DNA of 64,000 nt from Flavonifractor sp. AGMB03687 (GTDB taxonomy: Bacteria > Bacillota > Clostridia > Oscillospirales > Oscillospiraceae). Shown here piece by piece: positions 10,799-18,804 of the stretch (position 1 is its first letter; every line of letters begins with the position of its first letter). The stretch is from contig NZ_JADKZI010000001.1 in assembly GCF_017811815.1 (NCBI RefSeq), positions 496,001-560,000 on the forward strand, written 5' to 3'. The notes beneath the pieces were generated by a model, which saw only the letters and a program-made list of their open reading frames with translations, was not told the origin of the DNA and did not search any database. The position numbers and the translations under genes are program-made.

Positions 10799-11434
10799 AT
10801 GCGTAAACTGGTTCCTTTAACCCTGGCAGCCTGCCTGCTGGTCGCCTCACTGACCGGGTGTGAGGTCGTGGATAGAGGGGCGGTCACTGCAAAACCGGTG
10901 ATCTACCTCTATCCGGAGGAGGAGACACAGGTCTCGGTCAGTCTGGATTTTGACGGGCAGCTGACCTCCACCTATCCCGCCTATGAGGACGGCTGGACAG
11001 TAGAGGCATCGCCCGACGGCACCCTCACCGACCCTGCCACCGGGCGGCAATACTACTGCCTGTTCTGGGAGGGAATCGGCCCGACGGAGTATGACTTTTC
11101 CGCCGGCTTCTGCGTGGCTGGGGAAAACACCGCCGCCTTTTTGGAGGACGCCCTGGCGGACCTGGGCCTGACCGAAAAGGAGGCCAACGAGTTTATCATC
11201 TACTGGCTGCCCAAGATGGAGCACAACCCCTACAACCTGATTTCGTTCCAGACAGAGGCCTACACCGACAGCGCCGCGCTGACCATAGACCCGGCCCCGG
11301 ATACTCTAATCCGGGTATTCATGGCCTGGCAGGGGCTGGACCAGCCGGTGGAGGTGGAACCCCAGACCCTCACCGCCCCCGACCGTACCGGCTTCACCGC
11401 CGTGGAGTGGGGCGGCGCAGAGGTGACGGCATGA
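10799..11434 (+). CDS. KPVIYLYP-motif lipoprotein, copy 1
   Basis: A 211-aa secreted lipoprotein: signal peptide with lipobox (LTGC, Cys at residue 21), then KPVIYLYPEEETQVSV, a motif shared by a widespread but uncharacterised family of beta-rich secreted proteins. No catalytic motif was recognised. The ATG directly follows the T tract of the carB terminator. The next gene is a near-identical copy and overlaps this stop codon (ATGA). Function unknown. Confidence 0.75.
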   Translation: MRKLVPLTLAACLLVASLTGCEVVDRGAVTAKPVIYLYPEEETQVSVSLDFDGQLTSTYPAYEDGWTVEASPDGTLTDPATGRQYYCLFWEGIGPTEYDFSAGFCVAGENTAAFLEDALADLGLTEKEANEFIIYWLPKMEHNPYNLISFQTEAYTDSAALTIDPAPDTLIRVFMAWQGLDQPVEVEPQTLTAPDRTGFTAVEWGGAEVTA

Positions 11435-12051
11435 AAAAACTGCTGTGGTTACTGCCTCTGGCTTTGTTGCTATCCGGCTGTGGAGGAGATTCCACCGCTG
11501 TTCCGGAAAAACCGGTGATCTACCTCTACCCGGAGGAGAAGACCCAGGTTTCCGTTACCCTGGATTTTGATGGAGACATGACCTCCACCTATCCCACCTA
11601 TGAGGACGGCTGGACAGTAGAGGCATCCCCTGACGGCACCCTCACCGACCCTGCCACCGGGCGGCAGTACTACTGCCTGTTCTGGGAGGGGATCAGCCCG
11701 ACAGAGTATGACTTTTCCGCCGGCTTCTGCGTGGCTGGGGAAAACACCGCCGCCTTTTTGGAGGACGCCCTGGCGGACCTGGGCCTGACCGAAAAGGAGG
11801 CCAACGAGTTTATCATCTACTGGCTACCCAAGATGGAGCACAACCCCTACAACCTGATTTCGTTCCAGACAGAGGCCTACACCGACAGCGCCGCGCTGAC
11901 CATAGACCCGGCCCCGGATACTCTAATCCGGGTATTCATGGCCTGGCAGGGGCTGGACCAGCCGGTGGAGGTGGAACCCCAGACCCTCACCGCACCCAAC
12001 CGCACCGGCTTCACCGCCGTGGAGTGGGGCGGCGCAGAGATCAAAGCATAA
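11431..12051 (+). CDS. KPVIYLYP-motif lipoprotein, copy 2
   Basis: A 206-aa lipoprotein (lipobox LSGC) almost identical to copy 1 from the TYEDGWTVEASPDG segment to the end; the divergence is confined to the signal peptide and the first 40 or so residues. Start ATG at 11431 is chosen because it gives a signal peptide and has GAGGTGA upstream; an earlier in-frame start lies inside copy 1. The long stretch of near-identical DNA points to recent tandem duplication or gene conversion. Confidence 0.78.
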   Translation: MKKLLWLLPLALLLSGCGGDSTAVPEKPVIYLYPEEKTQVSVTLDFDGDMTSTYPTYEDGWTVEASPDGTLTDPATGRQYYCLFWEGISPTEYDFSAGFCVAGENTAAFLEDALADLGLTEKEANEFIIYWLPKMEHNPYNLISFQTEAYTDSAALTIDPAPDTLIRVFMAWQGLDQPVEVEPQTLTAPNRTGFTAVEWGGAEIKA

Positions 12052-12058
12052 ACAAAAC

Positions 12059-12089
12059 GCCGCCGGACCGATACAGTCCGGCGGCATTT
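12059..12089 (+). terminator. terminator after the lipoprotein pair
   Basis: Ten-bp perfect stem (12059-12068 with 12076-12085) followed by ATTTT. Confidence 0.85.
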
Positions 12090-12164
12090 TGCCTTGTTGC
12101 GGGCTGGGGAAAAACGTGATATCCTGAACAAGATGTGTGGGAAGAGAAAGGAGGCGGAGCGGGT

Positions 12165-13193
12165 ATGAAAACGCGGGAATATCAGTATGATAATATTCGC
12201 TTTCTGCTCATGGCTTTGGTGGTGCTGGGGCACCTGCTGGAGATCGCGGGGGAATTTCCTCACAGAGAGCTCCTCTATGCCCTGATTTACTCCTTCCATA
12301 TGCCCGCCTTTCTGTTCCTCAGCGGTATGTTTGCCCGATTTGACCGCGCCAAATGGCTCTTCGGCATGGCGCTGCCCTATCTGCTGCTCCAGTGGTTGTA
12401 CACCGCCTTTGTAGAAAAACTGGGGGACCCCTGGGTCCATGTGCAGTTTTCAAGGCCCTACTGGATTCTGTGGTACCTCTTTGTGCTGATGGTGTATACC
12501 CTCCTGCTGCCGGTGTACGATACCCCATCCCCTGTGAAGCAGGGGCTGATGGTGGCCGCATCGGTGGTTCTGGCGCTGCTGGCGGGCTTTGATAAAAGCA
12601 TCGATTACCAGTGGAGCGCTTCCCGGATCATCGCTTTCCAGCCCTGGTTTCTGCTGGGCTACTACTTCAGGCGGGCGGAGGGCCTGCGGGAGCGCTGGAA
12701 GGGCGCGGGGCGGACCTTCCGGGGGATGATCCTGGGACTTGTGACCCTTTGCTGTGTGGGCCTGGAGTGGCTGCTGCTGCGGCAGGGCGTCACCGCAAAA
12801 ATGATGCTGGGGGCCTACGGCTATGAAGATCTGGGCTACCGCTGGCAGACCCGGGGACTCATCATGTGCTGCGCCGCCTGCGTGATCTTCCTCCTGTTTG
12901 TGGGTCTGGCGCCCAGGCTCAAATGCAGGATCCCGGTGATAACGGTTTTGGGGCAGAACACCCTGCCCATTTACCTGCTTCACGGATTCTTCTTCCACCT
13001 GTTCCGCCTGAAATACCCCTGGCTGGTGGCCCAGCCGTGGCAGGTACTGCTGGTGTGGGCGGGGCTGCTGCTCCTGCTGGGCAATCCGGTTGTGGGCAGC
13101 TGTACCGACTTTTTATTGGGCGGAGGATGGTACCGCCTGCTTCAGACACGGTTTACCTGCGGGAGAAGTATTGCACCCGGGGGAAAAATATGA
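12165..13193 (+). CDS. membrane acyltransferase family 3 protein
   Basis: A 342-aa integral membrane protein with about ten hydrophobic helices. The N-terminus YDNIRFLLMALVVLGHLLE matches acyltransferase family 3, with the conserved His in LGHLL, and SFHMPAFLFLSGMFA is the second family signature. Such enzymes O-acylate surface sugars; the Ser-His-Met-Pro / fucose-4-O-acetyltransferase-like form suggests modification of exopolysaccharide or cell-wall sugar. The start ATG at 12165 follows AGGAGG by ten bases. It stands alone between the lipoproteins and guaA. Confidence 0.85.
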   Translation: MKTREYQYDNIRFLLMALVVLGHLLEIAGEFPHRELLYALIYSFHMPAFLFLSGMFARFDRAKWLFGMALPYLLLQWLYTAFVEKLGDPWVHVQFSRPYWILWYLFVLMVYTLLLPVYDTPSPVKQGLMVAASVVLALLAGFDKSIDYQWSASRIIAFQPWFLLGYYFRRAEGLRERWKGAGRTFRGMILGLVTLCCVGLEWLLLRQGVTAKMMLGAYGYEDLGYRWQTRGLIMCCAACVIFLLFVGLAPRLKCRIPVITVLGQNTLPIYLLHGFFFHLFRLKYPWLVAQPWQVLLVWAGLLLLLGNPVVGSCTDFLLGGGWYRLLQTRFTCGRSIAPGGKI

Positions 13194-13261
13194 TATTCTA
13201 AGCTGTAATTGTAATGCGATTCTTCGGAAAACCATAGACTCCATAGAAAGAAGGAACTTGA

Positions 13262-14803
13262 ATGTCCCATCAGACCGTAATTGTTCTGGATTTTGGCGGC
13301 CAGTACAACCAGCTCATCGCTCGCCGTGTCCGTGAGTGCGGCGTGTACTGCGAGGTCAAGCCCTATACCACCCCGCTGGAGCAGCTGAAGGCCATGGAGC
13401 CTATCGGCTTCATCTTTACCGGCGGTCCCAACAGCGTGTATGACGAGAAGGCCCCCCATGTGGACCCCGCCATCTTTGAGCTGGGTGTGCCCGTGCTGGG
13501 CATCTGCTACGGCTGCCAGCTGATGGCCCACACGCTGGGCGGTCAGGTCACCGCCGCCCAGGAGGATACCGCCCGGGAGTACGGCAAGACCGAGACCTAC
13601 TACGACACCACCTGCAAGCTCTTCAAGGGCCTGCCGGAGCAGGGCATCTCCTGGATGAGCCACGGCGACTATATGGCCAAGGTGCCCGAGGGCTTTGCCC
13701 TTACCGCCCACACCGACGCCTGCCCCAACGTGGCCATTGCCGACGAGAAGCGTGGCTTCTACGGCGTGCAGTATCACCCCGAGGTCAACCACACCCAGCA
13801 CGGCGTGGACATGATCCGCAACTTCCTCTATGAGGTGTGCGGCGCCACCGGCGACTGGACCATGGGCGACTACAAGAACACCGCCATCCGGGATATCCGG
13901 GAGAAGGTGGGCGACGGCAAGGTGCTGCTGGCCCTGTCCGGCGGCGTGGACTCCTCCGTGGCCGCCGCTCTGCTGGCCGAGGCGGTGGGCAAGCAGCTGA
14001 CCTGCGTGTTTGTGGACCACGGCCTCATGCGTAAGAACGAGGGCGACGAGGTGGAGGCCGCCTTTGCCCGCTGGGACATCAACTTTGTCCGGGTGGACGC
14101 CGAGGCCCGCTTCCTGCTGAAGCTGGCCGGTGAGGCGGAGCCCGAGCGCAAGCGCAAGATCATCGGCGAGGAGTTTATCCGGGTCTTTGAGGAAGAGGCC
14201 AAGAAGATCGGCCGGGTGGATTATCTGGTGCAGGGCACCATCTATCCCGACGTCATCGAGTCCGGCGCCGGCGATGCCGCCGTCATCAAGAGCCACCACA
14301 ACGTGGGCGGCCTGCCCGACTATGTGGACTTCAAGGAGATCATCGAGCCCCTGCGGCTGCTCTTCAAGGACGAGGTGCGTCAGCTGGGCCGCGAGCTGGG
14401 CCTGCCCGAGTACCTGGTCATGCGTCAGCCCTTCCCCGGCCCCGGTCTGGCCATCCGTGTCATCGGCGACCTGACCAAGGAGAAGCTGGACACCCTGCGG
14501 GACGCCGACGCCATCTACCGGGAGGAGATCGCTGCCGCTGGTGAGGATAAGAACATCAACCAGTACTTTGCGGTGCTCACCAACACCCGCTCTGTGGGCG
14601 TCATGGGTGATGGCCGGACCTACGACTACACCCTGGCTCTCCGCGCTGTGACTACCAGCGACTTTATGACAGCCGACTGGGCCCGTATCCCCTACGACGT
14701 GCTGGACCGCATTTCCACCCGTATCGTCAATGAGGTCAAGGGCATCAACCGCATCGTTTACGATATTACGAGTAAGCCCCCTGCGACCATTGAGTGGGAG
14801 TGA
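13262..14803 (+). CDS. guaA: GMP synthase (glutamine-hydrolysing)
   Basis: Converts XMP to GMP with ATP and glutamine; 513 aa (normal). Class I glutaminase with Cys in GICYGCQ and catalytic His/Glu in QYHPEVNH, then the ATP-pyrophosphatase P-loop LSGGVDSS, then the dimerisation domain ending ...KPPATIEWE. The final codons (GAG TGG GAG T) form the left attachment core of the mobile element; integration preserves the C-terminus but replaces the original stop and downstream region, putting guaA's probable own terminator at 22841-22860. Confidence 0.97.
   Translation: MSHQTVIVLDFGGQYNQLIARRVRECGVYCEVKPYTTPLEQLKAMEPIGFIFTGGPNSVYDEKAPHVDPAIFELGVPVLGICYGCQLMAHTLGGQVTAAQEDTAREYGKTETYYDTTCKLFKGLPEQGISWMSHGDYMAKVPEGFALTAHTDACPNVAIADEKRGFYGVQYHPEVNHTQHGVDMIRNFLYEVCGATGDWTMGDYKNTAIRDIREKVGDGKVLLALSGGVDSSVAAALLAEAVGKQLTCVFVDHGLMRKNEGDEVEAAFARWDINFVRVDAEARFLLKLAGEAEPERKRKIIGEEFIRVFEEEAKKIGRVDYLVQGTIYPDVIESGAGDAAVIKSHHNVGGLPDYVDFKEIIEPLRLLFKDEVRQLGRELGLPEYLVMRQPFPGPGLAIRVIGDLTKEKLDTLRDADAIYREEIAAAGEDKNINQYFAVLTNTRSVGVMGDGRTYDYTLALRAVTTSDFMTADWARIPYDVLDRISTRIVNEVKGINRIVYDITSKPPATIEWE
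14792..14801 (+). repeat. attL core of the guaA element
   Basis: Ten bases gagtgggagt in the last codons (Glu-Trp-Glu-stop) of guaA, repeated at 22804-22813. Confidence 0.85.
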
Positions 14804-14860
14804 GTTTTTGAAACTCCGAACCCGTTGCGGCACAACGATTTTGCGGTTTTATATCTCTCT

Positions 14861-14880
14861 TTTGATAACGATTTGATAAC
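14861..14880 (+). repeat. candidate integrase arm sites, left end
   Basis: Two direct copies of tttgataac (14861-14869 and 14872-14880), 11 bp apart, 60 bp inside attL. The same 9-mer occurs near the right end (22693-22701), the pattern expected of arm-type binding sites for a tyrosine integrase with an N-terminal arm-binding domain. Confidence 0.6.
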
Positions 14881-14971
14881 GCTCCCCATAGGCCGTATCA
14901 TTCTGTATCCCCAGTGGATTGCGGGTAAAGAATGTTCTTTTGCGGCTTATAAGTGAGGACAACCATATTAG

Positions 14972-15008
14972 AAAGCCCTTACCGATGGCAACGTCGGTAA
15001 GGGCTTTT
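14972..15008 (-). terminator. terminator of the element repressor gene
   Basis: Thirteen-bp or longer stem (aaagcccttaccga with tcggtaagggcttt), A and T tracts on both sides, just downstream of the minus-strand XRE gene; probably bidirectional. Confidence 0.75.
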
Positions 15009-15013
15009 GCTGT

Positions 15014-15547
15014 CTATTCATCAGTATCGGGGCTATCTTTGAGTGCATCCACCAGGAAATCACTCAATTCCTGTGAGGGAACTTTTGCCCACCGCAGGGT
15101 GGTGTCGTACTTGGGGTAGTTGTACCGCCAGCGGTCATAGTCCTCCCTGGTGATCTCCCCGGCCTCCAGCTTCTTGGCCTGCTCCGCCCAGGCGGACAGC
15201 ATATCAAGCATATTGGCATAGGTCTTGCCTTTGGATTTGTCCAGACGCAGACAAACCTCGCCGTCAATCTCCCCAATAGTCAGCCCCCGAATATCCTCCA
15301 AAGCAAAGAGGGTGTGCATCAGGCCGATGTCGGTATCTATGTCAGGGACGGTCAGGGCATCAGGGGAAATATCAAAGAAGTCAGCCAGGGTCTTTGTCAG
15401 GTCGGCCTTGGGGGTGCGGCTCCCGGTTTCATACTGTGCCATACGCACATCGGCGGAGCGTTCCGGGAAACCCACCACCATGCCAAGATACTTCTGTGTG
15501 ATGCCCTTCATGTTGCGGAAGAAACGAATACGTTCACCAATCGCCAT
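15014..15547 (-). CDS. XRE-family regulator of the mobile element
   Basis: A 177-aa protein with an N-terminal Cro/cI-type helix-turn-helix (IGERIRFFRNMKGITQKYLG... MAQYETGSRTPKADL) and an uncharacterised C-terminal half rich in charged helices. It is divergent from the excisionase-integrase genes, the usual place for the repressor of excision. The start at 15545-15547 (MAIGERIR) is chosen because it fits the HTH start of the family. No peptidase or Abi motif was seen. Confidence 0.8.
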   Translation of the reverse strand: MAIGERIRFFRNMKGITQKYLGMVVGFPERSADVRMAQYETGSRTPKADLTKTLADFFDISPDALTVPDIDTDIGLMHTLFALEDIRGLTIGEIDGEVCLRLDKSKGKTYANMLDMLSAWAEQAKKLEAGEITREDYDRWRYNYPKYDTTLRWAKVPSQELSDFLVDALKDSPDTDE

Positions 15548-15657
15548 AACTGCCAACTCCAATCTATGTAATGGGGACACTTGAAGTATAACAGATATGT
15601 TTAGACCAGTCAAGAGAAAAATAAATAAATTTGTTTATATTTTCTCGTTGGAAGGTC

Positions 15658-15686
15658 TTGACATAACGGAATAGAGTTAGTATAAT
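15658..15686 (+). promoter_or_regulatory. promoter of the excisionase-integrase operon
   Basis: Perfect consensus: -35 TTGACA (15658-15663), 17-bp spacer, -10 TATAAT (15681-15686), facing xis. cgttaa is repeated just downstream (about 15694 and 15709) and may be a repressor contact. Confidence 0.8.
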
Positions 15687-15736
15687 AGGACTACGTTAAG
15701 CAAATAGCGTTAAATCAAAAGAAAGGAGGAATCCAT

Positions 15737-15925
15737 ATGGAGAACAGATTCATCCGGGCGGAAGAAGTTGCGGACGAGCTGGGTGTATCGAAGCCCTACG
15801 CCTATAAACTCATCCGGCAGCTCAACGAAGAATTGAAGGACAAGGGCTTCATCACCATCGCAGGGCGGGTCAACCGCCAGTATTTCAACGAACGGCTCTA
15901 CGGGGCCAGAAAGGAAGGGAACTAA
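15737..15925 (+). CDS. xis: excisionase / MerR-like DNA-binding protein
   Basis: A 62-aa protein with a winged-helix excisionase-type HTH (FIRAEEVADELGVSKPYAYKLIRQL). Strong AAAGGAGG ribosome binding site. It ends right at the integrase start, typical of xis-int pairs of Firmicute integrative elements. Family assignment is by pattern and position. Confidence 0.8.
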   Translation: MENRFIRAEEVADELGVSKPYAYKLIRQLNEELKDKGFITIAGRVNRQYFNERLYGARKEGN

Positions 15926-17002
15926 ATGCCAGTCTTTAAGGACGAAGCAAGAGGAACATGGTACGTCATGGTGCGGTATCAGGACTGGACGGGGGAGCGC
16001 AAACAGAAGTGCAAGCGTGGCTTTGCCACCAAACGGGAGGCCCAGGAGTGGGAGCGCAGTTTCCAGATGCAGACCTCCGGCGACCTGGATATGACCTTTG
16101 AAGCCTTTACCGAGCTTTACACCAAGGATATGAAACCCCGGCTCAAGGAGAACACCTGGCTGACCAAGGAGAACATCATCCAGAAGAAAATTCTGCCCTA
16201 CTTTGGCAAGCGGAAGATTAGCGAGATCACCACCAAGGACGTGATCGCATGGCAGAACGAGTTGCTGGCCTACCGGGACGAGAAGCGCAAGCCCTACTCG
16301 GCTACCTACCTCAAAACCCTGCACAACCAGCTTAGCGCCATCTTCAATCACGCTGTCCGCTTCTATGAGCTGCGCTCCAATCCCGCCGCCAAGGCTGGGA
16401 ACATGGGGTCAGAGGAACGGAAGGAAATGCTGTTCTGGACGAAAGCGGAGTACCAGAAGTTTGCAGATGCCATGATGGACAAGCCCGTTTCCTACTACGC
16501 CTTTGAAATGCTCTACTGGTGTGGTATTCGGGAGGGGGAACTGCTGGCCCTGACCCCGGCAGACTTTGACTTTGAGGCCGGGACGGTGAAAATCAGCAAG
16601 TCCTATCAGCGGCTCCACGGCAAGGACGTCATTACCACGCCAAAGACGAAGAAAAGCAACCGCACCATTAAAATGCCCAACTTCCTCTGTGACGAGATGA
16701 AGGATTACCTGGGGATGCTCTACGGTATCGAGAAGAAGGAGCGCATTTTCACCATCACGAAAAGCTATCTCCACCATGAGATGGACAGAGGGGCGAAGTC
16801 GGCAGGGGTCAAGCGTATCAGAATCCACGACCTCCGGCATTCGCACATCTCACTTCTGATTGACATGGGCTTCTCCGCTGTGGCGATTGCTGACCGTGTG
16901 GGGCATGAGAGTATCGAGATCACCTATCGCTATGCCCACCTGTTTCCGTCCAAGCAGACGGAAATGGCAGACAAATTGGACTTTGAAAGGATGGGAGCGT
17001 AA
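15926..17002 (+). CDS. int: tyrosine site-specific integrase
   Basis: A 358-aa integrase that should recombine the element at the guaA 3' end. Domains: AP2-like arm-binding (about 1-55), SAM-like core-binding (about 57-150), catalytic (about 165-350). Catalytic residues visible: Arg202 (CGIREGEL), His301-x-x-Arg304 (HDLRH), His327 (GHES) and nucleophile Tyr336 (YRYAHL). It lies 0 bp behind xis and overlaps the MobC-like gene by one base. All catalytic residues are intact. Confidence 0.95.
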   Translation: MPVFKDEARGTWYVMVRYQDWTGERKQKCKRGFATKREAQEWERSFQMQTSGDLDMTFEAFTELYTKDMKPRLKENTWLTKENIIQKKILPYFGKRKISEITTKDVIAWQNELLAYRDEKRKPYSATYLKTLHNQLSAIFNHAVRFYELRSNPAAKAGNMGSEERKEMLFWTKAEYQKFADAMMDKPVSYYAFEMLYWCGIREGELLALTPADFDFEAGTVKISKSYQRLHGKDVITTPKTKKSNRTIKMPNFLCDEMKDYLGMLYGIEKKERIFTITKSYLHHEMDRGAKSAGVKRIRIHDLRHSHISLLIDMGFSAVAIADRVGHESIEITYRYAHLFPSKQTEMADKLDFERMGA

Positions 17003-17322
17003 TGTCAGCTAAGAATTTGGACACTCACAACCGCTGGAGGAACAAGACCGTGGCCTTCCGGGTATCCCCGGAGGAAAACAAGCAGATTGACGCCGCTGTG
17101 CGGCTCTCTGGCCTGACGAAGCAGGACTACATCACCCGGCGGCTCTTAGACCGGGCCGTGGTGGTGCAGGGCAATCCCAGGGTCTACAAGGCCCTGCGTG
17201 ACCAACTCGCCGCCGTCCTGGGGGAACTGCGGCGCATTGAGGCCGGGGGCGACGTGGGGGATGAACTTCTCGCCACCATTGACCTTATCTCAGTGACGCT
17301 GGGCGGCATGAAGGAGGATTGA
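17002..17322 (+). CDS. MobC-like mobilisation accessory protein
   Basis: A 106-aa protein with a ribbon-helix-helix-type start (KTVAFRVSPEENKQIDAAVRLSGLTKQDYITRRLL is the recognisable region), as in relaxosome accessory proteins of the MobC type. It is translationally coupled to int (TAATG). It may help the relaxase at oriT or regulate int; MobC assignment is by motif and neighbourhood. Confidence 0.7.
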   Translation: MSAKNLDTHNRWRNKTVAFRVSPEENKQIDAAVRLSGLTKQDYITRRLLDRAVVVQGNPRVYKALRDQLAAVLGELRRIEAGGDVGDELLATIDLISVTLGGMKED

Positions 17323-17329
17323 TAGATTG

Positions 17330-18484
17330 ATGGATTCCAGAGAAACGAAAAGGACTGTCCCGGTTCCGTCTGTTGGCGCAGACGGGGAACAGCCCAATTC
17401 TCAAACAACTACCCAAAGTATAGCAGAGGAAACGGCTGAAAACAACCCCCAAGAGAAAGATTTAGAGGAAATGCTCCGGGATATGCGGCGCATGAACGAC
17501 CCAGCCTACCTCCACACAGTTTCCATGAACGACCTTTACCAGAACATCTACCAGAGCAGACCGCCCGTAATAGACGGTCTGCTCTACCCTGGGACGTACC
17601 TCTTTGCGGGAGCGCCCAAGGTGGGCAAGTCGTTCCTGATGGCCCAGCTTGCCTACCATGTCAGCATGGGCCTCCCCCTGTGGGGCTACCCTGTCCACAA
17701 GGGGACTGTCCTCTATCTGGCGTTGGAGGACGACCACCGCCGCTTGCAGGGGCGGCTATACCGAATGTTCGGCACAGAGGGCACCGACAATCTGCTCTTT
17801 GCGGTCTACGCCAAACAGCTTGGCGTTGGCCTGGAGGAACAGCTAAAGAAGTTCGTCCGGGAACACCCGAACACCAAGCTGATTATCATTGACACCCTCC
17901 AGAAAATCCGGGAGGCTGGTGGGGATAAGTACAGCTACGCCAACGATTACGAGGTGGTGGGTAAGCTGAAACGCCTTGCCGATGATTGCGGCGTCTGCCT
18001 CCTGCTGGTACACCACACTCGAAAGCAACAGGCAGATGACAAATTCGATATGATCTCCGGCACCAACGGTCTGCTGGGAGCGGCGGACGGGGCCTTTCTT
18101 CTTCAAAAGGAGAAGCGGACAGACGGCAGCGCCGTTCTGGACGTGGCCGGGCGTGACCAGCAAGACCAGCGATTCTATCTTACCAGGGACAAGGAACGGC
18201 TGATATGGACGCTGGAGCGTACGGAAACGGAGGCATGGACAGAGCCGCCCGACCCGGTGCTGGAGGCCATAGCCGCCCTTGTGACGGCGGAGAAGCCGAC
18301 CTGGGGTGGTACGGCCACCGAGCTGGTAGCGGCGCTCCAGACCGACATGAAGCCCAACGCCCTGGCGATGCGGCTAAACGTCCGGGCCGGGAAGCTGCTG
18401 ATAGACTACCACATCCGCTATGAGAACAGCAGGAGCCACGCCGGGAGAAGTATCAGCCTGACGCTGGAACCGTCCCAGGCGTGA
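17330..18484 (+). CDS. RepA-like AAA ATPase (replicative helicase-type)
   Basis: A 384-aa RecA-fold ATPase of the RepA/AAA_25 type: Walker A GAPKVGKS (about residues 94-101), Walker B LIIIDTLQ, and a C-terminal DNA-binding-like region. In plasmids and integrative elements such proteins act as hexameric helicases at a replication origin. The ATG at 17330 is preferred over the TTG one codon earlier; AAGGAGG lies upstream. Its stop codon is embedded in the first of the iteron-like repeats that follow, supporting a replication role. Confidence 0.75.
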   Translation: MDSRETKRTVPVPSVGADGEQPNSQTTTQSIAEETAENNPQEKDLEEMLRDMRRMNDPAYLHTVSMNDLYQNIYQSRPPVIDGLLYPGTYLFAGAPKVGKSFLMAQLAYHVSMGLPLWGYPVHKGTVLYLALEDDHRRLQGRLYRMFGTEGTDNLLFAVYAKQLGVGLEEQLKKFVREHPNTKLIIIDTLQKIREAGGDKYSYANDYEVVGKLKRLADDCGVCLLLVHHTRKQQADDKFDMISGTNGLLGAADGAFLLQKEKRTDGSAVLDVAGRDQQDQRFYLTRDKERLIWTLERTETEAWTEPPDPVLEAIAALVTAEKPTWGGTATELVAALQTDMKPNALAMRLNVRAGKLLIDYHIRYENSRSHAGRSISLTLEPSQA

Positions 18485-18565
18485 CGACCGTGACGGCTGT
18501 GACGGCTTTTTTGAGAGTGGCGGCGGTGTCTGAAACATCGTCACGGTCGTCACGGCTGTCACGGG
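18481..18565 (+). repeat. inverted sets of 9-bp iterons, candidate oriV
   Basis: Three tandem 9-mers of the form GTGACGGCT (18481-18489 variant, 18490-18498, 18499-18507) face three tandem copies of the reverse complement (18539-18547, 18548-18556, 18557-18565), about 31 bp apart. They sit directly behind the RepA-like gene. An origin of replication or an autoregulatory site for that protein is the simplest reading. Confidence 0.65.
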
Positions 18566-18626
18566 GAGCAGCAAAGTTTAGGCGGGGTGCAGGGTGCCCT
18601 TTTCAAAGGGCGGCCCTGCTGGGGGA

Positions 18627-18657
18627 GGCAACCGCAGTTGCCGGGGGCAAAGCCCCC
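18627..18657 (+). repeat. two small hairpins between iterons and oriT
   Basis: Hairpins ggcaac-cgca-gttgcc (18627-18642) and gggggc-aaa-gccccc (18643-18657) are adjacent in the noncoding stretch. Function is unknown; they may belong to the origin or the oriT region. Confidence 0.5.
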
Positions 18658-18678
18658 ACACCCCCTCGGAGAGCCCAC

Positions 18679-18742
18679 GACACTTTGCAGACCGAAGGGA
18701 TGAAAGTGTCATAGTGGGTTATTACACTTCCTGCAGGAAGTG
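18679..18742 (+). other. oriT: oriT of MOBV (pMV158) type
   Basis: Inverted repeat gacacttt (18679-18686) / aaagtgtc (18703-18710) is followed by atagtgggttattac (18711-18725). This closely follows the pMV158 oriT layout (ACTTTAT...AAAGT-ATAGTGTG/TTATAC), where the nick falls in TAGTGTG/TTA. A perfect 18-bp palindrome (18725-18742) comes next. It is 63 bp upstream of the MOBV relaxase gene. The identification is by comparison from memory; the nick site is inferred. Confidence 0.75.
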
Positions 18743-18804
18743 CCTCCCCCGAACCCCCGTCCTCTTTCAACAACCCAACATCTGAAACAGGAGGATTTTT
18801 GCCT

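Noticed and set aside
13142-14833. 563-codon frame antisense to guaA
   Set aside because: Shadow of a highly conserved housekeeping gene, no start signals.
18481-18565. CRISPR-like array in the repeated GTGACGGCT units
   Set aside because: Units are 9 bp, contiguous and inverted in two sets, with no spacers; they fit iterons.
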